The notes: a model not told the origin generated them from the sequence alone. A DNA stretch of 64,000 nucleotides from Acidobacteriota bacterium (GCA_016700175.1 CP065003.1:1436001-1500000), one strand, 5' to 3'. Numbered from the stretch's first letter, positions 41,291 to 51,187 are shown. Numbers and translations are program-made.

Positions 41291-42412
41291 ATGGAAGAAG
41301 CACTGAAAACCGCTTTCCCGTTCATCGCCATCAGCATCGGGATCCTCCTCGTGTTCGGCGGAGTGATGATGATCGTGGCGTACACTGTCCTCGCCGAAAG
41401 AAAGGTCCTCGGGTGGATCCAGGGCCGTATCGGACCGAATCGCGTGGGCCCCTGGGGCCTTCTGCAGCCGTTCGCCGACCTGTTCAAGTTCATATTCAAA
41501 GAGGACCTGGTCCCCGACAAATCGACCAAGTTCGTCTATTACCTGGCCCCGATCGTGGCTTTGACTGCTGCTTTCATGCCGATGATCGTCTATCCGTTCG
41601 GGCCTCCGATCAACGTCGATCTCGCGGCTTGGCTGCCGTACGGACTGGGCGAGGGCATCACGCAGATACCTTTGCGGGTCGCCGACCTCGATGTCGGGAT
41701 CCTTTATGTCCTTGCGATCACATCGGTCGGCGTGTACGGCATCGCGCTCGCGGGATGGTCTTCGAACTCGAAGTACTCGCTGATGGGCGGCCTCCGCTCG
41801 TCGGCACAGATGATCTCGTACGAGCTCGCGATGGGGGCTTCGGTGATCGGAGTCGTGCTCTTGGCGGGAACGCTCAGCCTCGGTGGGATCATCGACGCGC
41901 AGATCCACGCGCCCTGGTGGTCGCGCTGGTTCATCGTTCCCCAGTTCGTTGGATTCGTTGTTTTCCTTATAGCGGCGTTCGCGGAAACGAACCGCGTCCC
42001 GTTTGACCTGCCTGAGGCCGAGACCGAGCTCGTCGCGGGATTTCACACCGAATATTCGGCGCTGAAGTTCGCGCTGTTCTTTATGGCCGAGTACGTGAAC
42101 ATGTTCACGGTATCGGTGATGTGCGTGACGCTGTTCCTCGGCGGCTGGTACATACCCGGGCTCGACTGGGTGGCACGTCAGACGGATCTGGTCTGGCTGT
42201 TCGGTGTGGGGACCGTCGGCTACGCGCTGATCAGCCACGTTGGTTTTCTTTTGAAGATATTTGCGTTCCTGTTCCTTTACATATGGGTGCGCGGGACGCT
42301 TCCCCGGTTCCGGTTTGACCAGCTGATGAACTTCGGCTGGAAGTTCCTGCTCCCGGTCGCGTTGGGAAACGTGATCGTGACTGTGATCCTTGTCTTCCTG
42401 ATGAACCGATAG
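41291..42412 (+). CDS. nuoH: NADH-quinone oxidoreductase subunit H
   Basis: 373 residues, about 8-9 transmembrane spans. Characteristic loop RKVLGWIQGRIGPNRVGPWGLLQPFADLFKF and the acidic quinone-channel motif ETNRVPFDLPEAETELVAGFHTEYS are present. It forms the base of the quinone chamber and first proton channel. nuoI would normally follow but is not present before nuoJ. Confidence 0.97.
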   Translation: MEEALKTAFPFIAISIGILLVFGGVMMIVAYTVLAERKVLGWIQGRIGPNRVGPWGLLQPFADLFKFIFKEDLVPDKSTKFVYYLAPIVALTAAFMPMIVYPFGPPINVDLAAWLPYGLGEGITQIPLRVADLDVGILYVLAITSVGVYGIALAGWSSNSKYSLMGGLRSSAQMISYELAMGASVIGVVLLAGTLSLGGIIDAQIHAPWWSRWFIVPQFVGFVVFLIAAFAETNRVPFDLPEAETELVAGFHTEYSALKFALFFMAEYVNMFTVSVMCVTLFLGGWYIPGLDWVARQTDLVWLFGVGTVGYALISHVGFLLKIFAFLFLYIWVRGTLPRFRFDQLMNFGWKFLLPVALGNVIVTVILVFLMNR

Positions 42413-42460
42413 GGTCTTCGAGGGCGGCCGACGCGCTGCCCGGGACCACTGAGATTTGAA

Positions 42461-43003
42461 ATGGTAAACGTTCTCTTTTTTGTTCTCGCCGGACTCGCGA
42501 TCGCCTGCGCGGTTTCCTGTGTTTACCACAAGAACCCGCTCTACAGCGCGATCTCGCTGATCGGCGTGCTGCTTTCGCTGGCGTGCATTTACCTGACGCT
42601 GGCGGCGCCGTTCATCGCGATCGTCCAGATACTGGTGTACGCCGGCGCGATCATGGTGCTGGTCGTGTTCGTGATCATGCTTTTGAACCTCGACGAGGAC
42701 AAGCCTCTGACGCGGCTCCGGTACCTGTATCCGATCGGCGGTGCGCTGGGCGTGGTGCTTCTGGCCCAGACTCTGTTCGTGTTCTATGCCGTGACAAAGG
42801 CGCCGCACCAGGCTTCCGAGCAGGGCAACGTGATCGGGCAGACGATGAGCATAGGGACCGCGATGTACACGGAATATCTGCTACCGGTCGAGATCGTCGG
42901 CGTGCTTCTGCTGATGGCGATCGTCGGCGCGATGATCATGTCGAGAAGGATGCGCGAACCGAATCTGGAACTGGTCGAAGGTTCGAAGGAGGACGGAGAG
43001 TAG
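42461..43003 (+). CDS. nuoJ: NADH-quinone oxidoreductase subunit J
   Basis: 180 residues, five spans, with the conserved LVYAGAIMVLVVFVIMLLNL helix holding the pi-bulge. It starts only 48 bases after nuoH, leaving no room for nuoI. nuoK follows after 4 bases. Together with K it carries the half channel between H and N. Confidence 0.96.
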   Translation: MVNVLFFVLAGLAIACAVSCVYHKNPLYSAISLIGVLLSLACIYLTLAAPFIAIVQILVYAGAIMVLVVFVIMLLNLDEDKPLTRLRYLYPIGGALGVVLLAQTLFVFYAVTKAPHQASEQGNVIGQTMSIGTAMYTEYLLPVEIVGVLLLMAIVGAMIMSRRMREPNLELVEGSKEDGE

Positions 43004-43007
43004 TCTT

Positions 43008-43313
43008 ATGGAACCTGCACTCGGATCATATCTGGCTCTCTCGGGCATCCTCTTTTCGATCGGCGCGGTAGGAGTTATCTACAAGCGCAACGCGATCGGG
43101 ATGTTCATGTGCATCGAGCTGATGCTGAACTCGGTGAACCTGTCGTTCGTCGCCTTCTCGAGGCATTACGGCGACGTGACGGGGCAGTTGTTCGTGTTCG
43201 TCGTGATGAGCGTCGCGGCCGCGGAAGCGGCGGTGGGGCTCGGCATCATCATCACGTTCTTCCGGAACCGGCTTTCGGTGGACGTGGACGACGCGAGCAT
43301 TTTGAAGAATTAG
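43008..43313 (+). CDS. nuoK: NADH-quinone oxidoreductase subunit K
   Basis: 101 residues, three spans. MCIELMLNSVNLSFVAF and VFVVMSVAAAEAAVGLGIII contain the two conserved membrane Glu residues for proton transfer. Tight spacing to nuoJ. A 250-base repeat block separates it from nuoL. Confidence 0.97.
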   Translation: MEPALGSYLALSGILFSIGAVGVIYKRNAIGMFMCIELMLNSVNLSFVAFSRHYGDVTGQLFVFVVMSVAAAEAAVGLGIIITFFRNRLSVDVDDASILKN

Positions 43314-43319
43314 GAAAGG

Positions 43320-43514
43320 GTCAGCCACGAATTAGATCGATTAGGCAGGGATACGGCCACGAATTACACGAATTGCACTAATTTAGCGAGCAATAAAGAT
43401 TGAGAGTTTTCGCGCACAGGGAATTTTGACCGTCACTTAATCAAATGTGCAAATTCGTGTAATTCGTGAAATTAGTGGCGAACTCAAATTCGTGTAATTC
43501 GTGAAATTAGTGGC
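43320..43514. repeat. Dispersed AT-rich repeat (AATTCGTGTAATTCGTG core)
   Basis: Two direct copies of a 29-base unit at 43451-43479 and 43486-43514 (35-base spacing) and an inverted, rearranged copy at 43356-43384. All share the 17-base core AATTCGTGTAATTCGTG. A degenerate copy is at 43323-43350. The block fills the gap between nuoK and nuoL and could form long hairpins. AT content is much higher than the neighbours. Confidence 0.8.
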
Positions 43515-43562
43515 CGATCCCGATAGTGGCAGCAACCGATCGAAAGCGCTTCGATTAATTAA

Positions 43563-45731
43563 ATGTTCGAAAACAACTACCTCAGCCTGATCATTTTCGC
43601 GCCGCTTGCAGGCGCGGTGATCAACTGGTTCTTCGGCAAGCGGGCGAACAGCGAGATGTTCAGCGGGGCCGTCGCGTGCACCGCGGTCGGGATCTCGACC
43701 GTCGTCGCGTTCATGATCGCGTTCGGGATCGGGACACCGCACCAAGGCGCGCTGTTCATACCCGAAGGCAAGCCCGTCCTCGACCACATATGGACCTGGA
43801 TCCAGGTCGGCGATTTCCGCGCCGATTTCGGCCTCGGAATGGACCGCCTGTCGGGCATCTACGCGCTTTTCGTCACTTTCGTCGGCCTTCTGATCCACAT
43901 CTTCGCCACCGGCTATATGCACGGGGACAAAGGGTTCTACCGCTTCTTCGCGTACCTGAACCTGTTCATGTTCTCGATGCTCACGCTCGTGCTCGCCGAC
44001 AACTTCCTGCTTATGTTCGTCGGGTGGGAAGGCGTGGGGCTCTGCTCGTATCTGCTGATCGGCTACTACATCAACAAGGACGAGGCGCGTCGCGCCGCCA
44101 AGAAGGCGTTCGTGATGAACCGCATAGGCGACTGGGGCGTGCTGATGGGCGTGTTCCTGATCTTCACGATCACCGGCTCCGTGTCATTCTTCGACAAGGC
44201 GGTCGACGGCCAGGCAGTCCAGAGCGTTTTCTCGTGGGTCCAGAATTCCGCCAACGTATCGCAGGCGGATCCCTTTACGTGGGGCGCGATCTTCGCGGGC
44301 GGGCTGACCTCGGTCGGCGTTCTCCTGTTCATCGGCGCCACGGGCAAATCGGCGCAGATCCCGCTTTTGACCTGGCTTCCCGACGCGATGGCCGGCCCGA
44401 CGCCGGTTTCGGCGCTTATCCACGCCGCGACAATGGTCACCGCGGGCGTCTATCTCGTGGTCCGCTGCAATTCGATCTACCAGCTCGCCCCGACCGCGAT
44501 GTTCATCATCGCCGTGATAGGAGCCGCGACCGCGATCTTCGCGGCCACGATCGGCCTCGCGCAGAACGACATCAAGAAGGTCCTCGCGTATTCGACCGTT
44601 TCGCAGCTTGGCTACATGTTCCTCGCCTGCGGCGTCGGCGCGTTCGTCGCGGCGATCTTTCACGTGATGACGCACGCGTTCTTCAAGGCACTTCTCTTCC
44701 TGGGCTCCGGCTCGGTGATCCACGGGATGCACCACGAGCAGGATATGCGGCGGATGGGAAATCTGAAGAAGTACATGCCGATCACTTTCTTCACGATGGT
44801 CACGGGCTGGCTCGCTATCGCCGGCATTCCATTCTTCGCGGGCTTCTTCTCGAAGGACGAGATCCTTTACAAGACGTTCGCGGCGCAGGGTCTCGGAAAC
44901 TGGAATTACTTTCTCTGGGGCATCGGCATCGTCACGGCGGTCCTGACCGCGGTCTATATGACCAGGATGATGGTGATGACCTTCTGGGGAAGCGAGCGCT
45001 TCCACCAGGAGCTTCCGGAAGAAGATCAGGCGGACCACGATGACGACGATCATCACGAGATCCCGGCCGATTTCAAACCGCACGAATCGCCCTGGACGAT
45101 GACCGTGCCTTTGGTCGCGCTGGCGGTCCTTTCGACCTTCGGCGGACTCGTCGGGATTCCCTACGCGCTGAGTTCCCTTCCGGTGGTCAGTTCGATCGTC
45201 GGCGAGGAAGCGAACCATTTTGAAGAAACGCTGAAGCCCGTGGTCAAGAAGCTCGGAGCGGACGAGTCCCACGGCGCAGAGAGCGAGGTCAAGCATTTCC
45301 TTGCCGAGGGTTCTTCCGAGGAAGCCGCGGCGCATCACTCGCCCGAAGAGATCGCGGCCGAAAGATGGCTCGCGCTGTTCTCTGTTCTTCTGGCCGCGGG
45401 CGGCATCGCGATCGGGTGGTTCATGTTCGCGGGCAATCCTCTGAGGAAGATGCCGAAGGTGCTCGAGCGGAAATGGTACCTCGACGAGATCTACAACAAG
45501 GCGATCGTCGATCCGATCACCGAAGGCTCCAGGCGGTTCCTCTGGAAGGGATTCGACCTCGGCTTCATCGACGGGACCATTAACGGGCTCGGCAGCTTCG
45601 TTACGGAAATAGGTTCGCTCTTCCGCAGGATCCAGGTCGGGTTCGTGCGGTCCTACGCGGCAATCATCCTTTTCGGCGCGCTGGTCGTGCTCGGGTACTT
45701 CATTTATTACGCATACAGGACGATCGGCTAG
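43563..45731 (+). CDS. nuoL: NADH-quinone oxidoreductase subunit L
   Basis: 722 residues, antiporter-like subunit with about 16 spans and the lateral helix. Motifs include NRIGDWGVLMGVFL, GKSAQIPLLTWLPDAMAGPTPVSALIHAATMVTAGVYL (key Lys and Glu) and KKVLAYSTVSQLGYMFLA. An acidic/His-rich loop (EEDQADHDDDDHHE) lies at about residues 480-495 and a further charged insertion at about 550-605 precedes the C-terminal span. Confidence 0.97.
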   Translation: MFENNYLSLIIFAPLAGAVINWFFGKRANSEMFSGAVACTAVGISTVVAFMIAFGIGTPHQGALFIPEGKPVLDHIWTWIQVGDFRADFGLGMDRLSGIYALFVTFVGLLIHIFATGYMHGDKGFYRFFAYLNLFMFSMLTLVLADNFLLMFVGWEGVGLCSYLLIGYYINKDEARRAAKKAFVMNRIGDWGVLMGVFLIFTITGSVSFFDKAVDGQAVQSVFSWVQNSANVSQADPFTWGAIFAGGLTSVGVLLFIGATGKSAQIPLLTWLPDAMAGPTPVSALIHAATMVTAGVYLVVRCNSIYQLAPTAMFIIAVIGAATAIFAATIGLAQNDIKKVLAYSTVSQLGYMFLACGVGAFVAAIFHVMTHAFFKALLFLGSGSVIHGMHHEQDMRRMGNLKKYMPITFFTMVTGWLAIAGIPFFAGFFSKDEILYKTFAAQGLGNWNYFLWGIGIVTAVLTAVYMTRMMVMTFWGSERFHQELPEEDQADHDDDDHHEIPADFKPHESPWTMTVPLVALAVLSTFGGLVGIPYALSSLPVVSSIVGEEANHFEETLKPVVKKLGADESHGAESEVKHFLAEGSSEEAAAHHSPEEIAAERWLALFSVLLAAGGIAIGWFMFAGNPLRKMPKVLERKWYLDEIYNKAIVDPITEGSRRFLWKGFDLGFIDGTINGLGSFVTEIGSLFRRIQVGFVRSYAAIILFGALVVLGYFIYYAYRTIG

Positions 45732-45763
45732 GGGCTGAAGGGTCCGGCAGGACTTTTTAAGAT

Positions 45764-47362
45764 ATGGATTTCATCAACCAATACCTTCTGACGATCCTGA
45801 TCCTGGTCCCGACGATCGGGGCAGTGGCGATCATCGCCCATCAGGCCTTCTGGAAGGACGAAAGCCAACTGAAGTGGCTCACGCTTGGCGTGACGGTGCT
45901 GAACTTCGTCTTGTCGCTGCTCCTTCTGGGAGGCGCACAGGCGTCCGCGAACGGTTTCTCGTTCGAGCAGAACTCGCCCTGGATCCCGGCAATAGGTTCG
46001 AACTACCACATAGGCGTCGACGGGCTTTCGCTTTGGCTCGTACTCTTGACGACGTTCATAATGCCGATCGCGGTGATCTCGACCTGGCACGCCGTAGAGA
46101 AGCGCCCGCTCGCGTTCTACGCTTTCATGCTTGTGCTCGAAAGCGCGATGATCGGCGTATTCGTCTCTCTCGACCTGCTGGTCTTCTACCTGTTCTTTGA
46201 AGCCTCTCTGGTCCCGATGTTCTTCCTGATCGGAATATGGGGAGGCAAGCAGAGGATCTACGCGGCGGTCAAGTTCTTTATTTACACGGCTTTGGGAAGC
46301 CTTCTGATGCTGGTCGCGATCATCGCGCTCTATTACCTGCATCTTCAGGCGACAGGAACGGGCACATTCGATTACGTGACGCTGCTCGGTTCGATCTCGT
46401 CCGGAAGCCTTACCTTCGGAGGCTCTTCTGCTTACACCGGCACACTGCTGTTCCTTGCGTTCGCTCTAGCTTTCTCGATCAAGGTCCCGGTCTTTCCTTT
46501 CCACACCTGGCTGCCTGACGCGCACACGGAAGCGCCCACGGCGGGCTCGGTAATACTTGCCGCCATCCTCCTGAAAATGGGCACGTACGGGATAATGCGG
46601 TTCAATTTTACGCTGTTCCCCGAAGCCTCGCGCGAGATGGCGTGGATATTCATAGTCCTCGCGATCATAGGCATCACTTACGGCGCGCTCGTCGCGATGG
46701 TCCAGCCCGACGTGAAAAGGCTGGTCGCGTATTCGTCCGTAGCGCACATGGGCTTTGTCGTTCTGGGAATGTTCTCGTTCACCGAACAGGGAATGCAGGG
46801 CGCGCTTTACACGATGCTCGCCCACGGAGTGACGACCGGCGCTCTGTTCCTTCTTGTCGGCTTCATCTACGAGCGCAGGCACACGCGGGAGATCAGCGAG
46901 TACGGCGGCCTTTCGAACGTGATGCCGATCTATGCGACCTTCTTCGTGATCACCGCGATGGCATCCGTCGGACTGCCGTTCCTGAACGGTTTCGTGGGCG
47001 AGTTCCTGATCATGCTCGGCATGTGGTCGTCGACGATCCTTCCGGGCAGCTGGAACCAGATCGCGACGATGGCCGCCGGAACAGGCGTGATCTTCGCCGC
47101 GGTATATCTTCTGTGGATGATCCAGCGCGTGTTCTTCGGCAAGCTGACGAACGAGAAGAACAAGTCGCTTTCGGACCTCTCGCTTCGCGAGATCGGCATA
47201 ATGGCGCCCCTCCTTTTTCTTATGGTGTTTATGGGCGTGTATCCGAAACCGATCCTGGATTCGTCGAAACCCAGCGTGGTCGAGATCCAGAGGATCGTGA
47301 GCGGCGAGACGAAGGGCGGCACGGTAACGGAACTGAATATCGACGGGCCGGAAGGCAGATAG
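45764..47362 (+). CDS. nuoM: NADH-quinone oxidoreductase subunit M
   Basis: 532 residues, antiporter-like. Motifs HIGVDGLSLWLVLLTTFIMP, VFYLFFEASLVPMFFLIGIWGG, KVPVFPFHTWLPDAHTEAPT and VKRLVAYSSVAHMGFV are typical. The key proton-channel Glu and Lys are conserved. Begins 32 bases after nuoL. Confidence 0.97.
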   Translation: MDFINQYLLTILILVPTIGAVAIIAHQAFWKDESQLKWLTLGVTVLNFVLSLLLLGGAQASANGFSFEQNSPWIPAIGSNYHIGVDGLSLWLVLLTTFIMPIAVISTWHAVEKRPLAFYAFMLVLESAMIGVFVSLDLLVFYLFFEASLVPMFFLIGIWGGKQRIYAAVKFFIYTALGSLLMLVAIIALYYLHLQATGTGTFDYVTLLGSISSGSLTFGGSSAYTGTLLFLAFALAFSIKVPVFPFHTWLPDAHTEAPTAGSVILAAILLKMGTYGIMRFNFTLFPEASREMAWIFIVLAIIGITYGALVAMVQPDVKRLVAYSSVAHMGFVVLGMFSFTEQGMQGALYTMLAHGVTTGALFLLVGFIYERRHTREISEYGGLSNVMPIYATFFVITAMASVGLPFLNGFVGEFLIMLGMWSSTILPGSWNQIATMAAGTGVIFAAVYLLWMIQRVFFGKLTNEKNKSLSDLSLREIGIMAPLLFLMVFMGVYPKPILDSSKPSVVEIQRIVSGETKGGTVTELNIDGPEGR

Positions 47363-47383
47363 GCCTTAGCGGGTCCTTATTCA

Positions 47384-48922
47384 ATGATGAACATCTTTCT
47401 TGCAGAACTGGCTGATCCGAACGTGAGCATCCCTCTGGTGCTCCCGGAAATGCTGCTCGCCCTCACGGGGATCCTCGTGATGATCTACGACAGCATAAGG
47501 CCCGGGCGCCGCCGCGTGACCGGAACGATCTCGATGGTCGGCCTGATCCTTTCGGCGGTCGCGCTTTTCTGGATCTGGTCCACTCCGGGACAGCAGCTGT
47601 CCGCGTTCGGCGGAATGATCGTCGCGGACAGCCTCCGTATGAGCTTTACGGCGGTCTTTCTTCTTGTGTCGGCGCTCACGATCCTGGTCTCCACCGTTTG
47701 GGTCGAGAGAGAGGACGTGCACGCCGGCGAGTACCATACTCTGTTGCTCTTCGCGACGGTCGGAATGATGTTCATGGCGTCGGGCAACGACCTTGTGATC
47801 ATCTTCCTGGGGCTCGAAACGCTTTCGATCGCGACCTATGTGATGGCGGGACTCAGGCGCCGCGACCTGCGGTCGAACGAATCGGCGCTGAAGTATTTCA
47901 TCCTCGGCTCGTACGCGTCCGGGTTCCTTCTCTACGGAATGGCGCTGGTTTACGGAGCGACCGGGACCACTAACGTGACGCAGATCGCACTGAATACCGA
48001 GACCGCACAGTTCCCCGCACTTCTTCTCGTAGGCGCCGCGATGCTGGTGATCGGCTTCGGTTTCAAGGTCGCGACGGTGCCGTTCCACATCTGGACGCCC
48101 GATGTTTACGAAGGCGCTCCGTCACCCGTAACGGGATTCATGGCCGCCGGCCCGAAGGCCGCCGGGTTCGCGTCGTTCCTCCGCGTGTTCGTGCTCGGGT
48201 TTCCGCTCGTTGTCGGGGTACAGGCTTCCGAGTTCCTTCACGATTCGTGGATAACGGCGCTGACCGTGATGGCGATCCTGACGATGACCGTCGGGAACAT
48301 CGCGGCGATCGTCCAGAACAACGTGAAGCGTATGCTCGCGTATTCATCGATCGCCCACGCGGGATACGCGATGGTCGGTTTCGTCGGAGCCGGGGTCGCA
48401 AAAACGGCTACGGGCCGCGACGATGCGATCGCCGCCGTCGCGTTCTATATGCTCACTTACGCGGTGACAAATCTCGGGGCTTTCGCCATCGTCACGCTTG
48501 TCGCGCGAAAGAACGACCGCCGTACCGAGTTCGAGGATTACAACGGCATAGGCTTCCGCTCGCCGGTCCTCGCCTTTTCGCTGTCGCTGTTCATGCTTTC
48601 CCTGCTCGGGCTTCCTTTGACTGCCGGCTTCATCGGAAAGGTGCTGGTCTTCAGGCCGGCGCTTGAGGCCGGCACCTCGCTGATGGTTATCCTGGTCGTC
48701 ATCGCGGTGATCAACACGGCGATCTCGGCGTACTATTACCTGCGGCTGATCGTCGTGATGTTCTTCCGCGAGAGGACCGAGGAATGGTCGCAGCCGAAGA
48801 TCTCGACCGCGTTGGCTGCGGTGCTGGCGATCACTATCATCGGCGTTTTCTACTTCGGCATCTTCGGCAACAACGTGATCGAGATGTTCTCGAAGTATCC
48901 CGTGGACGTGCAGATGCGTTAG
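47384..48922 (+). CDS. nuoN: NADH-quinone oxidoreductase subunit N
   Basis: 512 residues, third antiporter-like subunit. Motifs VIIFLGLETLSIATYVMAGLRRRD, ESALKYFILGSYASG, KVATVPFHIWTPDVYEGAPSP and VKRMLAYSSIAHAGYAMVG. Last nuo gene of the cluster. Two tandem ATGs are at the start; the first is used here. Confidence 0.97.
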   Translation: MMNIFLAELADPNVSIPLVLPEMLLALTGILVMIYDSIRPGRRRVTGTISMVGLILSAVALFWIWSTPGQQLSAFGGMIVADSLRMSFTAVFLLVSALTILVSTVWVEREDVHAGEYHTLLLFATVGMMFMASGNDLVIIFLGLETLSIATYVMAGLRRRDLRSNESALKYFILGSYASGFLLYGMALVYGATGTTNVTQIALNTETAQFPALLLVGAAMLVIGFGFKVATVPFHIWTPDVYEGAPSPVTGFMAAGPKAAGFASFLRVFVLGFPLVVGVQASEFLHDSWITALTVMAILTMTVGNIAAIVQNNVKRMLAYSSIAHAGYAMVGFVGAGVAKTATGRDDAIAAVAFYMLTYAVTNLGAFAIVTLVARKNDRRTEFEDYNGIGFRSPVLAFSLSLFMLSLLGLPLTAGFIGKVLVFRPALEAGTSLMVILVVIAVINTAISAYYYLRLIVVMFFRERTEEWSQPKISTALAAVLAITIIGVFYFGIFGNNVIEMFSKYPVDVQMR

Positions 48923-48989
48923 CGATAGCAGGACCGAAGATCGATAGTTTTGGCGGTCGCTGGCCGCCTTACTTTTTTGGAGAAGGCTG

Positions 48990-49640
48990 ATGGCGGAAGG
49001 CGAGGTGTCGGGATACCGGGAGGTCGATATCGAAAGCTGGAACCGCCGTTCCGCCTTCGAGTTCTTCCGGGAATTCGAGGACCCTTTCTTCAATATGACC
49101 GCGCCGGTGGATGTGACCCGATTGCGGTCGCTTTGCAGGGAAAGTGGGTATTCGTTTTCGATCGCCGCGCTCTACTGTTCTCAGAAGGCTCTCAACGGGA
49201 TAGAAGAGTTCCGTATGAGGCTGGTCGACGGCCGGCTCTTGATCTTCGATCTGGTGGAAGCCACGCAGACTTTACTGCTCGAAGACGAAAGCTTCGGCTT
49301 CTGCTACTTCCCCTGGCGCGAAGAGCTCCCGGATTTCGACTCGGTCGGGAAAAGGCAGGTCGTCAAATACAAGGAACTGGCCACTTTCGACGTGGAGAAC
49401 GACCGTCTCGACCTTGTCTACTACTCGGTCATACCCTGGATATCGTTCACGAGCTTCAAACACGCCAGCCGGTTCGACCGCGAGCAGACGGTACCGAGGA
49501 TAGTTTTCGGAAAGGCCTTTGAAGAAGGCGGCTCGGTGAAAATGCCCGTTTCCGTCGAGGCGAACCATATGATCATGGACGGCCTGCACGTGGGACGATA
49601 CTTCGAGCGCCTCCAGGCCGCTCTTGATCACGCATCGTGA
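48990..49640 (+). CDS. Chloramphenicol-acetyltransferase-like protein
   Basis: 216 residues of the CAT fold: INNER strand start with WNRRSAFEFFREFEDPFFNMTAPVDVT, then the catalytic motif near the C-terminus, NHMIMDGLHVG, which keeps the HxxxDG core with the catalytic His while the usual first His is Asn. The start has a strong ribosome site (GGAGAAGG). Real chloramphenicol resistance is not implied; homologues acylate other substrates. It follows nuoN after about 67 bases. Confidence 0.88.
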   Translation: MAEGEVSGYREVDIESWNRRSAFEFFREFEDPFFNMTAPVDVTRLRSLCRESGYSFSIAALYCSQKALNGIEEFRMRLVDGRLLIFDLVEATQTLLLEDESFGFCYFPWREELPDFDSVGKRQVVKYKELATFDVENDRLDLVYYSVIPWISFTSFKHASRFDREQTVPRIVFGKAFEEGGSVKMPVSVEANHMIMDGLHVGRYFERLQAALDHAS

Positions 49641-49665
49641 CGCGTTTCTATCGCCAAAACCAGTT

Positions 49666-50139
49666 ATGACAGTCGCAGAAGAAATAGCCGCCTCGATGGG
49701 CTCCGACTGGCTTCCTACGGTTTACGAGGAAAAGGTCCGCAGCCTGAGGACCCGTTCGTACGATTTCGACGTTCCGGAACGCGAAAACACGGCCGAGATC
49801 CAGCACACGCTGCTGGGGATCGAACTGAAGGTCGGAAAGCACAGGATGGCTTGTCCGGACCTTTCAACCGCGCGTTATCTGCGCGTATTCGCGAGGCTCG
49901 GCTGCCGCAGCGTGGCGGTCCCGTACGATGTTTCTGTGATCCCGGGACTCGCGGACGAGCTCGAATCCTCCTGGCAGAGAACGCTGCTCAGGATCGTCGA
50001 AAGAACGAAAGGCGATTCGCAGGCGGTGAGATCGAGGGTCCGCTCGCTGGTCGTAAAGGAGATCCGCGAGGAGGTCGCGAAGATCGGCGCAGGCGAGAAA
50101 ATGCCGCTTTTCAAGACCAGCACCAAGCAACGGAAATGA
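49666..50139 (+). CDS. Protein of unknown function
   Basis: 157 residues from the ATG at 49666; the longer frame overlaps the CAT gene. The sequence begins MTVAEEIAASMGSDWLPTVYEEKVRSLRT and has a middle MACPDLSTARYLRVFARLGC with two Cys. The C-terminal ~45 residues are basic and probably helical. No family is recognised. It lies between two plus-strand genes with short gaps. Confidence 0.6.
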   Translation: MTVAEEIAASMGSDWLPTVYEEKVRSLRTRSYDFDVPERENTAEIQHTLLGIELKVGKHRMACPDLSTARYLRVFARLGCRSVAVPYDVSVIPGLADELESSWQRTLLRIVERTKGDSQAVRSRVRSLVVKEIREEVAKIGAGEKMPLFKTSTKQRK

Positions 50140-50212
50140 ACGATTCGGCCTCTGAGCCGTTTGATTTTTGGCACCCCTTGGGTTACAACATTTTCAGCCG
50201 TAGTTTTTACTG

Positions 50213-51133
50213 ATGACTATGTTCGACGCTGCGCCTGTGTTGCACAACACACTCTCACTTCCATTTCCATATAACCAGAAGTCTTTCTGCCGTTACGAGC
50301 CTATCGAGCAGAGGATCGACCACGCGCGCGTGCTGATCGTCAGCAATCTCCTGCGCTACGAATCGGACCTTTCGGAACTTGCTATAGAGGAATGGAAAGA
50401 AGAGGTGAAGCCGCAGCTTCGGCTGGAGAACAAGCTGTCGCAGATGGCCTGCGACAATATCGCGAAGAACATCCAGAGGCTTGTTAAGCAGCCGAAGACG
50501 CTAACGGTGCACCTTTCGGAGATCGCGGAGGCGGCGGATTCGTTCGAGCCCGAGGCGATCGTTCTCAGCGGAACCCTCTCGGATTTCGACCAGTACAATC
50601 CGGACTTCATCGAGGGATTCAACGGGTTCATCAAAGAGACCAAGATCCCTGTGCTTGGGATCTGCGGCGGTCACCAGCTCGTCGGACAGGCGTTCGGGGG
50701 CGTGATCAAGACGCTCGACGGATTCTATCCGCACGAAAAACGGAAGAACCGTGTCACCGAGTTCCAGTACCGGTACGTCAAGATCATTGACCCGGACGAT
50801 CCTATCTTTGCCGGCCTCGACGACCCGAACAGCGGCGTCTGGCAGGATTACACGCTCGAAGGACATCTGCTTCGCGTGTGGCAGAACCACGGGCTTGAGA
50901 TCGTTGGGATCCCGGACGGGTTCAAGCAGCTTGCGAAGGCCTATCTTTGCGAGAACCAGATGATGGTGAAGCGTTCGGACGGGCAGCTGATCTACACGGT
51001 CCAGTTCCATCTTGAAAAGTCGTTTGAGGACTGGTCAAAGAATCCGACCCGCTGGGAGCATCCGAACGAATCCCGCGACGGCCGAATACTCTTCGAAAAC
51101 TTCCTGGTCCAGGCGCTCGAACACGTACGCTAA
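50213..51133 (+). CDS. Class I glutamine amidotransferase-like protein
   Basis: 306 residues. The nucleophile elbow is GICGGHQL (Cys151), and the His-Glu of the triad appear in VQFHLEKSFE. This matches the gamma-glutamyl-hydrolase/GATase1 type. The N-terminal ~38 residues are extra. Substrate unknown. A strong terminator follows. Confidence 0.85.
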   Translation: MTMFDAAPVLHNTLSLPFPYNQKSFCRYEPIEQRIDHARVLIVSNLLRYESDLSELAIEEWKEEVKPQLRLENKLSQMACDNIAKNIQRLVKQPKTLTVHLSEIAEAADSFEPEAIVLSGTLSDFDQYNPDFIEGFNGFIKETKIPVLGICGGHQLVGQAFGGVIKTLDGFYPHEKRKNRVTEFQYRYVKIIDPDDPIFAGLDDPNSGVWQDYTLEGHLLRVWQNHGLEIVGIPDGFKQLAKAYLCENQMMVKRSDGQLIYTVQFHLEKSFEDWSKNPTRWEHPNESRDGRILFENFLVQALEHVR

Positions 51134-51136
51134 TGA

Positions 51137-51161
51137 AAAAAGAGGCCCTGCGGCCTCTTTT
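51137..51161 (+). terminator. Rho-independent terminator after the amidotransferase gene
   Basis: AAAAGAGGCC and GGCCTCTTTT around the 4-base loop CTGC, starting a few bases after the stop codon. Symmetric, so it can also serve the converging minus-strand gene that ends at 51188. Confidence 0.88.
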
Positions 51162-51187
51162 CAATTTTGCAGACAGGGGCTGCGGTT

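Noticed and set aside
41177..42808. 543-codon minus-strand open frame
   Set aside because: Antisense shadow of nuoH/nuoJ with no recognisable domain.
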